NCBI RefSeq assembly: GCF_900107455.1
Contig: NZ_FNQB01000001.1
Location: 992,001-1,056,000 of the forward strand
Direction: 5' to 3'
Length of the DNA: 64,000 nucleotides
DNA from: Asanoa ishikariensis
GTDB taxonomy: Bacteria > Actinomycetota > Actinomycetes > Mycobacteriales > Micromonosporaceae
The position numbers and the translations under genes are program-made. Shown one piece after another: positions 46,901 to 54,799 of this stretch. Position 1 is the first letter of the stretch. Each line of letters starts with the position of its first letter. The notes under the pieces are model-generated. The model did not search any database. It had not been told where the DNA came from and saw nothing but the letters and a program-made list of their open reading frames with translations.

Positions 46901-47672
46901 CGGCTCGCAGTCCGGAGTGGACACCCGTGACCTGGCCGAGCGGGCGGCCGCCGCCGCATCGGCAGCGCCGGTGTCCGCGGCACCGGCGTCCGGCCTGCCG
47001 CAGCGCACCGAGCCGGCGGCGCACCGGCCGGCGACCGACAGCGCGGAACGCGGCCACCTCTACGGCGGCACCCGCGAATCCGACCCTCGCACCGGCTCCG
47101 ACCAGCCGGCGTCGGGCTCCTTCCCGGAGTTGGGCAGCGCCGCCGGCATCATCGGCAACGTCGGTGGCCACCCGGTGATGGCTGCCGCGACGGCGTACTC
47201 GGGTGGGCAGATCACCACCACCGAGTCGGCACCGTCCCGCCCGCTGAACCCGGGCGCCAACCCCGGCCCGCGCGTGGTGATCGACCACGTGCAGGTCAGC
47301 ACGTTCGGGTTGGACGCGACCGTGGAGACCCGGCTGGCCGCCGGGAAGCGGGTGGCCAACGGGCTGGCCACCGGCCCGGCCGTCGACGGCTACGTGCTGC
47401 GGCTCTGCGCGGTCTCCGCCGCGACGGCGATCGACGAGCTGCTGCGCACCGCCTCGCGGGCCGACGACCGCGGCCGTTGCTTCGTCGAGCACGCGGCGGT
47501 CGTACCGTTCGGCAACTGCGAGGTTGCGGTGGTTGTCGTGTTCCTCGTCTGCGGTGGGTGGGTTGAGCAGCTTGCCGGCTCTGCGCTGGTTTCGGGCGAT
47601 CCGCGGCAAGCTGTCGTACGTGCGACACTTGCTGCCGTAAATCGTCGTCTGGAAGCGCTGCTCTCCGACTGA
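43932..47672 (+). CDS. Very long Pro/Gly/Ala-rich disordered protein with small C-terminal domain
   Basis: The GTG at 43932 follows GAGGAG; the open frame upstream overlaps tetR and is not used. Of 1246 residues, about the first 720 and residues 850-1080 are low complexity (Pro, Ala, Gly, Arg, Asp), including an exact 30-residue tandem duplication and PAPRPADATRP-type repeats. Two ordered islands are visible: about 763-825 (FDVDAILDAVRGVSGVKGAS, then HVARLLQERMGLAA) and the last 135 residues (VVIDHVQVSTFGLDATVETR...VLRLCAVSAATAIDELLRTA). The islands look alike in alternating strands/helices and may be related. No signal peptide. It may parallel Thr/Pro-rich Rv3209 of mycobacteria by position. 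Function unknown. Confidence 0.8.
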   Translation: MDDSGQPGDAPGGGGGNPPASRDPEAWADRDRDSGTRSAWHRSRYANLLTPIVPASRQPRQQVNGSSEVHSTSAPPYPYEGDLEDAAHSPIPTQAHGEEQPPWPAAAAPPAADGDPDWRGWAPPPGADEALPEPPSPWAPGWAPAPTDGGVPEVAPPAPPAPPAGGAVGPFAVAFPPAPPRFDEPAPPPVRFRPRQDEPPRPAGDGQQPAPADGRVAPAPHGETRRPDDTDPATGGFPPIGAVAAGAPTEHVPPGTPTEADPYPAGFRPSAAGPTAARPDWAPEWPWSPAPPAPTSPAGRIQVPAPRPDQPAEPSPAGPMPEEGSLPSRRGFTPPTEPPHRNTLPGYIRGGEAPSGDGNRFITGSHPTVAPHSVQRPAAPEPTGGAATASGGFPVVESAPGRVERTASGSFPVVDRRSAGLSRSFPAGEQTDPPVTPGRLTRAFPGGDGPPAAPQATPSTGAFPGGGDRVSPTEPVSPAGANRPTDLSGRQAAAQPPAPVSPAAAGPRDDAQVRPPLRLASRNGDPIGNEAVPPEHRTGQPEQPAERPTADRFRDGATGDVGGQRGFPGQPEQPAERPTADRFRDGATGDVGGQRGFPGEPTSGPPAGAHQSGFPAGDGARRGFGGGDPSDGDPTGGGFARGFAGDQGGGGTRAASGFAAERANGGFGGEPANGAPGGTTNGGFGDEPPIPLHQRPIDRPAPEQRSVVDDMIDELSGLPQRVPAEPDVPTVPEPPSDAPADPPQLARIATHLRRPDLPEERERPDGFDVDAILDAVRGVSGVKGASLRQTPAGAHSLRLDLADGADAADVSRHVARLLQERMGLAAAPQNLPGMAPPEAPLGGDTPPTGFSRTGGYLPPPPVERAPEATRPAPRPVEAARQAPRPPEPPRLAPRPADATRPAPRPADVARPAPRPADAIRPVPRPADATKPRPAEPTRPAVREAEPTRPATRPTDVPAAQISPAPAPPGFEPPAEQDQNAPGSHRGRAHVGSQSGVDTRDLAERAAAAASAAPVSAAPASGLPQRTEPAAHRPATDSAERGHLYGGTRESDPRTGSDQPASGSFPELGSAAGIIGNVGGHPVMAAATAYSGGQITTTESAPSRPLNPGANPGPRVVIDHVQVSTFGLDATVETRLAAGKRVANGLATGPAVDGYVLRLCAVSAATAIDELLRTASRADDRGRCFVEHAAVVPFGNCEVAVVVVFLVCGGWVEQLAGSALVSGDPRQAVVRATLAAVNRRLEALLSD
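45544..45723 (+). repeat. Exact 90-bp tandem duplication inside the disordered-protein gene
   Basis: Bases 45544-45633 and 45634-45723 are identical over 90 bp, adding 30 in-frame residues (unit starting QPEQPAERPTADRFRDGATG). Perfect identity including third codon positions points to a recent duplication, or an assembly effect. Confidence 0.9.
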
Positions 47673-47703
47673 AACCGGGGCCAGATCCGGGCACAATAAA
47701 TTC

Positions 47704-48669
47704 ATGAAGCGCGCTCTGCTAGGCGCCGACGAGGTCTTCGGACCCGACCGGATGCCGCCGCCGTGGCCCGGTCGGCTCGCGGTCGTCGACGGCGAGCAGA
47801 CCTTCGTGCGGGACACCCCCGGCACGACCACGGAGGCACAACCGGCCTTTTACGTGCACGGCCTGGGCGGATCCTCGCAGAACTGGACAGACCTCGCGGG
47901 CCTGCTCTCGGACCGGCTCGACGGCCAGGCGGTCGACCTGCCCGGCTTCGGCCGCAGCGGCCCGGCAAAGCAATACACGATCAAGGCCTTCGCCGATCGC
48001 ATGATCCGCCTCATCGAGGTCGGCGACCGCGGCCCGGTGCACCTGTTCGGCAACTCGCTGGGCGGCGCGGTGGTGGTCCGGGTCGCCGGCCTGCGCCCCG
48101 ACCTGGTCCGCACGCTCACCCTGGTCTCGCCGGCGATGCCGTTCCTCGACCCGCGCCGCTCCCTGCAGGGCCCGGTGGTCCCGCTGCTCGCGCTGCCGCG
48201 CGCCGACCGGGTGGCCGCCTGGATGATGGGCCGCTACGCGCCGGAGGAGTTGGCCGCGCAGGTCATCGAGGCCTGCTTCAACGACGTCACCCGGGTCAGC
48301 GAGCAGCGCCGCCGAGAGGCGGTCGAGGAGATCAAGATTCGCTACGAGGCGGCGCACTACTTCGACGCCTACGTGCGTTCGCTGCGCGGCCTGGTCAGCA
48401 GCTTCCTGCGCGCCTACCTGCCCGGCGCCAACTCGATGTGGAAGATCGCGTCACAGATCACCGCGCCGACGCTGGTCGTCGGCGGCCGTCAGGACCGGCT
48501 CGTCGACATCCGGGTGGCGCCACAGGTGGCCAAGGTCATCCCGGACAGCCGACTGCTGATCCTCGACGGCGTCGGTCACGTGGCGCAGATGGAGGTGCCG
48601 CGGATCGTGGCCCGCGGCGTGCTCGCCCTCCTCGACGAATACGAGCGGGGCCGGGCCGGGGTCACCTGA
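47704..48669 (+). CDS. Alpha/beta-fold hydrolase
   Basis: The 321-residue protein shows the oxyanion strand FYVHGLGGSSQNW (about 49-61), nucleophile elbow LFGNSLGGAVVV with Ser near 118, an acid in VVGGRQDRLVDIRVAP and the catalytic His in LDGVGHVAQMEVPR. No signal peptide. It is probably a cytoplasmic ester or lipid hydrolase. It starts 31 bases after the long disordered-protein gene and is followed by two DUF3152 genes, so the four may be cotranscribed. Confidence 0.92.
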   Translation: MKRALLGADEVFGPDRMPPPWPGRLAVVDGEQTFVRDTPGTTTEAQPAFYVHGLGGSSQNWTDLAGLLSDRLDGQAVDLPGFGRSGPAKQYTIKAFADRMIRLIEVGDRGPVHLFGNSLGGAVVVRVAGLRPDLVRTLTLVSPAMPFLDPRRSLQGPVVPLLALPRADRVAAWMMGRYAPEELAAQVIEACFNDVTRVSEQRRREAVEEIKIRYEAAHYFDAYVRSLRGLVSSFLRAYLPGANSMWKIASQITAPTLVVGGRQDRLVDIRVAPQVAKVIPDSRLLILDGVGHVAQMEVPRIVARGVLALLDEYERGRAGVT

Positions 48670-48701
48670 TCGGGTGGTCGTGTGGCACTCTGAGCCCCAG
48701 C

Positions 48702-49568
48702 ATGGTCAACGCGAGGCACCCCCAACCTCGTGGCCGGTCCCGCAATCGACGGTCGCGCCGCAGTCGCGGTCCGACCCGCGTACTCATTGTCGCCGGACTG
48801 TCGCTCCTGGTCGGAATCGGTTTGATGCTGTTCGGCCTGCCGTTGCGCGCCGGGCAGACCGACGGGGTGGCGCAGTCGCCGCCGTCCGGCCCCGCCGACA
48901 CCGGATCGCCGTCCTCATCGCCGGCCGTCAAGCCGACGAAGGCGCCGCCGCCGGTCTACCGGTTGAAGGGCACTCCACCGCGCCGGGGTGACAACACCTT
49001 CCGTTACGGGAAGACCACCGGGAAGGTCGCCGGGAAGTCCGGCACGCTGCGCCGCTACCGGATCGCGGTGGAGAACGGATCCAAGGAAGACATCGAGGCG
49101 TTCGGCGACCAGGTCGACGCCGCGCTGAGTGACAAGCGGAGCTGGATCGCGAGCGGCGACCTGCGGCTCCAGCGGGTCGCGGACGGCGAGGACTACAGCT
49201 TCACCGTCTACCTGGCCACCGCCGACACCTCGCACGACATGTGTGCCCGCGGCGGCACGAACACCAACGTGGACGGCGACCCGTACACCTCGTGCCGGAC
49301 CGTCGGGAAAGTGATCATCAACCTCGACCGGTGGAACATGTCCGTTCCCCAGTTCATCGAGTCGAAGATCCCGCTCTCGGTCTACCGCACCTACGTGGCC
49401 AACCACGAGACCGGGCACGAGCTCGGCAACCATCACGTGGCCTGTCCGGGCAGGGGCAAGCCGGCGCCGGTGATGATGACCCAGACCCTGGGCCTCAACG
49501 GCTGCAAGCCGAATCCGTTTCCGTACGTCAACGGAAAGCTCAACACCGGCCCGCCAGCCAACCAATAA
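48702..49568 (+). CDS. DUF3152 zinc-metalloprotease-like membrane-anchored protein
   Basis: The ATG at 48702 opens 288 residues: a basic start (RSRNRRSRRSRG), a membrane helix at about 26-46, a Pro/Ser linker, then the DUF3152 domain (about 105-285). The domain ends with the zinc-binding helix YVANHETGHELGNHHVACPG (HExGHxxGxxH, metzincin-like) and QTLGLNGCKPNPFPYVNGKL. Cys pairs suggest an extracytoplasmic fold. Proteolysis is inferred from the HExxH helix. A paralogue follows 39 bases downstream. Confidence 0.88.
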   Translation: MVNARHPQPRGRSRNRRSRRSRGPTRVLIVAGLSLLVGIGLMLFGLPLRAGQTDGVAQSPPSGPADTGSPSSSPAVKPTKAPPPVYRLKGTPPRRGDNTFRYGKTTGKVAGKSGTLRRYRIAVENGSKEDIEAFGDQVDAALSDKRSWIASGDLRLQRVADGEDYSFTVYLATADTSHDMCARGGTNTNVDGDPYTSCRTVGKVIINLDRWNMSVPQFIESKIPLSVYRTYVANHETGHELGNHHVACPGRGKPAPVMMTQTLGLNGCKPNPFPYVNGKLNTGPPANQ

Positions 49569-49607
49569 GCGAGCAATGTCCGAAATGACCTGGCATCGTG
49601 TTGGTTC

Positions 49608-50435
49608 ATGGCGACGCCGATCTCAGGCCACCGGCTCCCCGCACCACGCACACCCGAACCCCCGCCCACACCAGACCGCCATCGCGGCATGCTGGCGGTC
49701 GGCCTCGCGCTGATCGCGAGCGCGGCCCTGCTGATGGCCGTCAACCACGCCCGCCGCTCGCCCGACGCGGCACCGCACCCGAGCCAGACCCAGGCCGGGT
49801 CGCCGGTCCCCGGGAAGATCGGGCCCTTCGCGGCGCCGAGCGCGTCGCCGACCGGCAAGGCCGGCCCGGCGCCCGACGGGCCTGGTGTGTTCAGCACCGA
49901 GCGGGGCAACGGTCCCACCCTCGGTCGCGGCACGGACCTGCACCGGTTCCACGTCGTGGTGGAGAAGGGCATCAACCTGGACCTGGCGCCGTTCGTCGCC
50001 TCCGTCGACACCATCCTCGGCGACAAGCGGAGCTGGATCGCCGACGGCAAGCTCCGGCTCCGCCGGGTCGGTGCCGGCCAGCCCGCCGATTTCACGATCT
50101 ATCTGGCCAGCGCGGGCACTTCCGAGCGGATGTGCGCGGAGGGCGGCCTGGACACCGAACGTTTCACCTCGTGCCAGCTCGGCGAACAGGTGATCATCAA
50201 CGCCGACCGTTGGGTCAGTGCCGTGCCGTGGTTCGAGGCGCCGCTCGGGCAGTACCAGGCGTACGCGGTGAACCACGAGGTCGGCCACCAGCTCGGCCAC
50301 CAGCACGAGGCGTGCCCGGCACCGGGCGCGGCGGCGCCGGTGATGCAGCAGCAGACGTACGGTATGCAGGGCTGTCTGCCCAACGGCTGGCCCTACGTCA
50401 ACGGCCGGCGCTACACCGGACCGCCTATTCCCTGA
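49608..50435 (+). CDS. Second DUF3152 metalloprotease-like protein (paralogue)
   Basis: The 275-residue protein has the same plan as its upstream neighbour: membrane helix at about 28-45, Pro/Ser linker, and DUF3152 domain with YAVNHEVGHQLGHQHEACPA and QTYGMQGCLPNGWPYVNGRR. Both keep DKRSWIA, VIIN-DRW and three Cys. The two domains differ enough that the duplication is not recent. The frame is open a little upstream of 49608, but this ATG starts the basic/Pro-rich head. MoeZ follows. Confidence 0.88.
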   Translation: MATPISGHRLPAPRTPEPPPTPDRHRGMLAVGLALIASAALLMAVNHARRSPDAAPHPSQTQAGSPVPGKIGPFAAPSASPTGKAGPAPDGPGVFSTERGNGPTLGRGTDLHRFHVVVEKGINLDLAPFVASVDTILGDKRSWIADGKLRLRRVGAGQPADFTIYLASAGTSERMCAEGGLDTERFTSCQLGEQVIINADRWVSAVPWFEAPLGQYQAYAVNHEVGHQLGHQHEACPAPGAAAPVMQQQTYGMQGCLPNGWPYVNGRRYTGPPIP

Positions 50436-50542
50436 CGCGAGTCAAGGGGACGTGGCGCGTGTCATGGCAGTGGGGCGTGTCCCGAGCAACAATTGCTCGG
50501 CACCACCACATCGATCCGACCAGATACCCGGGGAGACCCACC

Positions 50543-51724
50543 GTGTCATTGCCCCCGCTCGTCGAGCCCGCCGCCGAGCTCTCCGTCGACGAGATCCGCC
50601 GCTACTCGCGCCACCTGATCATTCCGGACGTCGGGGTGACGGGGCAGAAGCGGCTCAAGAACGCCCGGGTGCTCTGTGTCGGCGCCGGCGGCCTCGGCTC
50701 GCCGGCGTTGATGTATCTCGCCGCCGCCGGGGTCGGCACGCTCGGCATCGTCGACTTCGACACCGTCGACGAGAGCAACCTCCAGCGGCAGATCATCCAC
50801 GGCCAGTCCGACATCGGCCGGTCGAAGGCCGAGTCCGCCGCGGCGACGGTCAAGGAGATCAACCCGTACGTCAACGTGATCATCCACAACACGGCGCTGG
50901 ACCGCGACAACGTCAAGGAGATCTTCTCCGAGTACGACCTGATCGTGGACGGCACCGACAACTTCGCCACCCGCTACATGGTCAACGACGCCGCGGTGCT
51001 GCTCGGCAAGCCGTACGTGTGGGGCTCGATCTACCGCTTCGACGGCCAGGCGTCGGTGTTCTGGGCCGAGCACGGCCCCTGCTACCGCTGCCTCTACCCG
51101 GAGCCCCCGCCGCCCGGCATGGTGCCGTCCTGCGCCGAGGGTGGCGTGCTCGGCGTCCTGTGCGGCTCGATCGGCGCGATCCAGGTGACAGAGGCGATCA
51201 AGCTGCTGACCGGGATCGGCGAGCCGCTGGTCGGTGGCCTGACGGTCTACGACGCGCTGGAGATGTCGTACCGCAAGATCAAGGTCCGCAAGGACCCGGA
51301 CTGCGTGCTGTGCGGCGAGAACCCGACGCTGACCGACCTGATGGAGGACTACGACGACTTCTGCGGCGCGGTCTCCGTCGAGGCGCAGGAGGCGACCCTC
51401 GACGCGACGATCACCGCCCGGGAACTCAAGGAGTGGCAGGACGCCGGCAAGGACTTCTTCCTGGTCGACGTCCGTGAGCCCGCCGAATACGAGATCGTCC
51501 GGATCCCGGGCTCGACCCTGATCCCCAAGGGCGACATCCTCAACGGCGAGGCGCTGGCCAACCTGCCCCAGGACCGGCAGATCGTGCTGCACTGCAAGTC
51601 GGGCGTCCGCTCCGCGGAGGCGCTGGCGGCGGTGAAGGCGGCCGGCTTCAAGGACGCCGTGCACCTCCAGGGCGGCGTGCTCTCCTGGATCAAGCAGATC
51701 GATCCGAGCCTCCCCGCTTACTGA
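50543..51724 (+). CDS. moeZ: Adenylyltransferase/sulfurtransferase MoeZ
   Basis: The GTG at 50543 follows GGGGAG. Residues about 15-260 form the ThiF/E1-like domain: RYSRHLIIPDVGVTGQKRLK, nucleotide loop VLCVGAGGLGSPALMYLAAA, DFDTVDESNLQRQIIHGQSD and zinc cysteines in CYRCLYP and CVLCGE. Residues about 290-390 are a rhodanese domain with active-site loop LHCKSGVRS. MoeZ adenylates and thiocarboxylates sulfur-carrier proteins for molybdopterin, thiamine or cysteine synthesis. A strong terminator follows. Confidence 0.95.
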   Translation: MSLPPLVEPAAELSVDEIRRYSRHLIIPDVGVTGQKRLKNARVLCVGAGGLGSPALMYLAAAGVGTLGIVDFDTVDESNLQRQIIHGQSDIGRSKAESAAATVKEINPYVNVIIHNTALDRDNVKEIFSEYDLIVDGTDNFATRYMVNDAAVLLGKPYVWGSIYRFDGQASVFWAEHGPCYRCLYPEPPPPGMVPSCAEGGVLGVLCGSIGAIQVTEAIKLLTGIGEPLVGGLTVYDALEMSYRKIKVRKDPDCVLCGENPTLTDLMEDYDDFCGAVSVEAQEATLDATITARELKEWQDAGKDFFLVDVREPAEYEIVRIPGSTLIPKGDILNGEALANLPQDRQIVLHCKSGVRSAEALAAVKAAGFKDAVHLQGGVLSWIKQIDPSLPAY

Positions 51725-51734
51725 GCAAACCGAC

Positions 51735-51771
51735 AAAAGCCAGTCCCACCGGCTCGGTGGGACTGGCTTTT
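51735..51771 (+). terminator. Strong rho-independent terminator after moeZ
   Basis: A 16-bp perfect stem AAAAGCCAGTCCCACC / GGTGGGACTGGCTTTT encloses loop GGCTC, starting 11 bases after the stop; the 3' arm ends in four T. It works as a terminator in both directions by sequence. Confidence 0.95.
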
Positions 51772-51856
51772 CTCAGTTCTAAACCAGGCCGACGGGCCGT
51801 TGACCTTGGCCAACCGCTTGAGGCGGACTCGCCTTTCCGGCGGTACCGTTTCGGCC

Positions 51857-52678
51857 GTGGTGGATCTGGACGCGGCGATCGGATTCGTGGTCGCCCATGG
51901 CGACGCGGTCGACCGCGCCCGCCTGTCGTGGTTGCGGGTGGGCGCGCCGCCGCAACCCGCGATCCTCGACGACGCGGAGGTGGGCCAGGCCGCCGACGGC
52001 GGTTGGCCCGCGATCTGGGGCGGCGACATGGCCTCGGTCGACGCGACCTGCTTCCGACTCGCCGAACTCGACGACCTCGGTGCGCTGGGCCGCCCGGCGG
52101 CCCGGCGCGCGCTGGACTGGCTGGCCACCCGGCAGCGGCCGGACGGCACCTGGGAGGAAGACCCGTCGCTGTCCGGCTGGGCGCCGCCGTGGGCGACACC
52201 CGGCGACCCGGAGGCGACGCTCTACCTGACCGCCAACGCCGGCTTCTGGCTCACCGTCGCGGGCCACGACGCCCGGGCCGCTGGTCCGTTCGACCAGCGG
52301 GTGGGTGGCGTCTACGCCGGGGTGGTGCAGGGCGCGGCCCACGTGTTCGCGGCCGCGATGCACTCCGACGGCACCTGGCCCTCGTTCCTGGCGGCCGGTT
52401 GGCTCGGCGCCGCGGTGCTGTACCGCCAAGAGATGTACTACGAGTCCGCCCGGATCCAGGTGGTGCTCACCGACCGGGTCCGCGACATGACCCCGTCCGA
52501 CGTGACCGCGATGGCCTCGGCCCTGCGCCGGGTCGGCCTGTCGGCCGACGACACGCTGCTGTCGGCCGCCTCCCGCCGCCTGGCCCAGACCCAACGCAGC
52601 GACGGAGGCTGGGCCAGCGACGACGGCGAGGCGTTCGACGTGCACACGACGCTGGCCGCCATCCGCGCGTTCAGGTGA
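51857..52678 (+). CDS. Prenyltransferase/squalene-cyclase-like repeat protein
   Basis: The 273-residue alpha-helical protein contains the repeated QW-like motif of terpene-cyclase barrels: RRALDWLATRQRPDGTWEED (about 78-97), AAAMHSDGTWPSF and SRRLAQTQRSDGGWASDD near the end. It lacks the DxDD acid of squalene-hopene cyclase, and at half length it cannot be a full cyclase. Such short relatives are common in actinobacteria, function unknown. The start is uncertain (GTG 51857 or 51860). The last eight bases overlap the convergent DUF2252 gene. Confidence 0.75.
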   Translation: MVDLDAAIGFVVAHGDAVDRARLSWLRVGAPPQPAILDDAEVGQAADGGWPAIWGGDMASVDATCFRLAELDDLGALGRPAARRALDWLATRQRPDGTWEEDPSLSGWAPPWATPGDPEATLYLTANAGFWLTVAGHDARAAGPFDQRVGGVYAGVVQGAAHVFAAAMHSDGTWPSFLAAGWLGAAVLYRQEMYYESARIQVVLTDRVRDMTPSDVTAMASALRRVGLSADDTLLSAASRRLAQTQRSDGGWASDDGEAFDVHTTLAAIRAFR

Positions 52679-53972
52679 GCCCGGGCACCCGTCCGTTGCG
52701 GAAGAGGTCGACGAAGATCTGGTGGTCCTCGCGGGCACGGATGCCGTAGCGCTGCGCGAAGTCGACCAGGTGCGCGACGAAACCGTGCTCGTCCTTGTCG
52801 ACCGCCGCGACGATGGCCTCCTCCGTCGAGAAGTCGACCAGGTCGTGGCTGGACTCGTCGTCGGCGACCGAGTGCATCCGGGCCACCGCGCGGCCCAGGT
52901 CGCCGACCACGCCCAGGAGCTCGTCGGGTTCGTTGACGTCGGCCCAGTCCAGGTCGGCGGCGTACGGCGAGACCTCGGCGACGAGCTGGCCGATCCCGTC
53001 GAGCTCCGTGTAGCCCAGCCACGGGTCCGCGTGCGCCTGGAGCGCCCGCTGGGACTCGGCGGTGCGGTGACCCTGGTGGTGGAAGTAGCCCCGGACGCGA
53101 CCGTCGGTGATGTGCCGGGCCACCGCCGGCACCTGGGCCTGCTTCATGTAGATCACGACGTCGTTCTCGAGCGCCTGGGTGTTCCCCTCCAGCAGGAGGT
53201 TGTACGAGGGCAGGCCGGCCGAGCCGATCCCGACGCCCTTGCGCAGCACCACGTCCTTGATCCGCGTCGCGACCGGGCGGTGCGCCGGCAGCGTGTCCAG
53301 GTACGCGCCGAACGCCGCGACCACCGCGTCGCGCCGGGCGTCGTCGATCTCGAAGACGCCGTCGCCGACGGCGAACCGGCGCTCGTAGTTGTTGATCGTC
53401 GTCTGCGTGTCGAGCATCGCCACCCGGGTGCTCAGTCGCGCCTGCTGGAGCACGGTGCGCAGCACGCCGTCGGCGTTGGCCAGGGTGATCGAGCCGATCG
53501 CGTCGTCGCCGCCGGCCGCGATCGCGCGTAGCTCGGTCAGGTAGGCGCCGGCGAACCGGCCGACCAGGTCCGCGATCACGTCGTCGGAGAGGGCCTTCGC
53601 GTAGCCGATCAGCGCCACGCTCGCCGCGAACCGCTTGAGGTCCCAGGAGAACGGCCCGACGTACGCCTCGTCGAAGTCGTTGACGTTGAAGACCAGCTCG
53701 CCGGACCCGTTCATGTAGGTCCCGAAGTTCTCCGCGTGCAGGTCGCCGTGGATCCAGACGCGGCTGGTGTGCTCGTCGAGGAACCGGTCGTCGGCGAACT
53801 CGCCGGCCAGGTCGGCGTAGAACACCGCGGCACTCCCGCGATAGAACGCGAACGGCGACGCCGCCATCTTGCGGAACTTGCGCCGGAAGGCGGCCGGGTC
53901 GAGGGCCATCAACTGGCCGAACTCCGTGGTCAACACGTCCACCAGGGCGGTGGCACGCCGTTCGTTGGTCAT
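52671..53972 (-). CDS. DUF2252 family protein with kinase-like fold
   Basis: This 433-residue protein matches DUF2252. Its RVWIHGDLHAENFGTYMNGS (about 71-90) and VFNVNDFDEAYVGPFSWDLK (about 93-112) resemble the catalytic and metal loops of aminoglycoside-phosphotransferase/choline-kinase-like enzymes (HGDLHxxN, DFD). LRKGVGIGSAGLPSYNLLLE and YFHHQGHRTAESQRALQA are further conserved parts. The phosphate acceptor is unknown. It starts 38 bases after the SDR gene, so it may be the last gene of the minus-strand run from 58400. Confidence 0.85.
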   Translation of the reverse strand: MTNERRATALVDVLTTEFGQLMALDPAAFRRKFRKMAASPFAFYRGSAAVFYADLAGEFADDRFLDEHTSRVWIHGDLHAENFGTYMNGSGELVFNVNDFDEAYVGPFSWDLKRFAASVALIGYAKALSDDVIADLVGRFAGAYLTELRAIAAGGDDAIGSITLANADGVLRTVLQQARLSTRVAMLDTQTTINNYERRFAVGDGVFEIDDARRDAVVAAFGAYLDTLPAHRPVATRIKDVVLRKGVGIGSAGLPSYNLLLEGNTQALENDVVIYMKQAQVPAVARHITDGRVRGYFHHQGHRTAESQRALQAHADPWLGYTELDGIGQLVAEVSPYAADLDWADVNEPDELLGVVGDLGRAVARMHSVADDESSHDLVDFSTEEAIVAAVDKDEHGFVAHLVDFAQRYGIRAREDHQIFVDLFRNGRVPGLT

Positions 53973-54010
53973 GCGCCGAACGCTAGACCGCCGGTGCCAC
54001 CGTGGTCATG

Positions 54011-54799
54011 TCAAGATTCCGTCAACTCGGCGGCCCGGGCGGCCAGCGCGGCCCGGAACGCGGGGTCGTACGCCTGCGCCCGGACCCGTTCCTCGCGCTC
54101 GCCGTCGAAGTAGCGGCCGGTGACGCCGTCCAGAGCGGGATCGTCGACGACCCGCAGCGTGGCGCGTAGTCCCTGCTCGAGGGTGGACACGGGGGCGAAC
54201 TCCGCGACCCGCACCAACGTGGTCGGCATCAACGTCGCCGGGTGCAGGCAATTGACGGTGATGCCGGTGCCGGCCAGTCGCTCCGCGAGGTCGAAGGTGT
54301 CGCAGATCATGGCCAGCTTCGCCCGGCGGTACGCGCGGATTCCGTCGTACCCATGCGCCATCATCAGATCGTCGAGGTCGATGTCGGCCTGTCCGATCGA
54401 CGCGACGTTGACGATCCGCGCTGTCGCTGGTTTGCGCAGCAAGGGCAGCAGCAAACGCGAGAGGAGGTGAGGCGCCAGATAGTTGACCGCTAGCCGCAGT
54501 TCGATGCCGTCGCGGGTCAGTTCGCGCGGTGCACCGGGCGCCCCGAAGCCGACGGCGGCGTTGTTGACCAGCACGTCCAATGAGTCGTAGCGGTCGCCGA
54601 TCTCGGACGCGAAGCGTCGCACCGATGCCTGCTCGGCCAGGTCCGCGCGCAGCGCAACGGCCCCGGTCGCGCCGGCGACCTCAGCCAACCGGTCGGCGTG
54701 CCGCCCGTGCAGCACCAGTTCGTGCCCTCGCTCGGCCAGGGCCAGCGCCAGCGCGCGGCCGAGACCGTCGGAGGCACCGGTGATCAGGATGCGGGACAT
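54011..54799 (-). CDS. Short-chain dehydrogenase/reductase
   Basis: The 262-residue Rossmann protein shows ILITGASDGLGRALALALAE (TGxxxGxG cofactor loop at 7-14), DVLVNNAAVGFGAP (NNA), catalytic Ser in IVNVASIGQ and YxxxK in RAYRRAKLAMICD. The Arg after the first strands (LHGRHADRL) suggests NADP(H). It overlaps the NuoB-like stop by TGATG, so the two are coupled. Confidence 0.92.
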   Translation of the reverse strand: MSRILITGASDGLGRALALALAERGHELVLHGRHADRLAEVAGATGAVALRADLAEQASVRRFASEIGDRYDSLDVLVNNAAVGFGAPGAPRELTRDGIELRLAVNYLAPHLLSRLLLPLLRKPATARIVNVASIGQADIDLDDLMMAHGYDGIRAYRRAKLAMICDTFDLAERLAGTGITVNCLHPATLMPTTLVRVAEFAPVSTLEQGLRATLRVVDDPALDGVTGRYFDGEREERVRAQAYDPAFRAALAARAAELTES

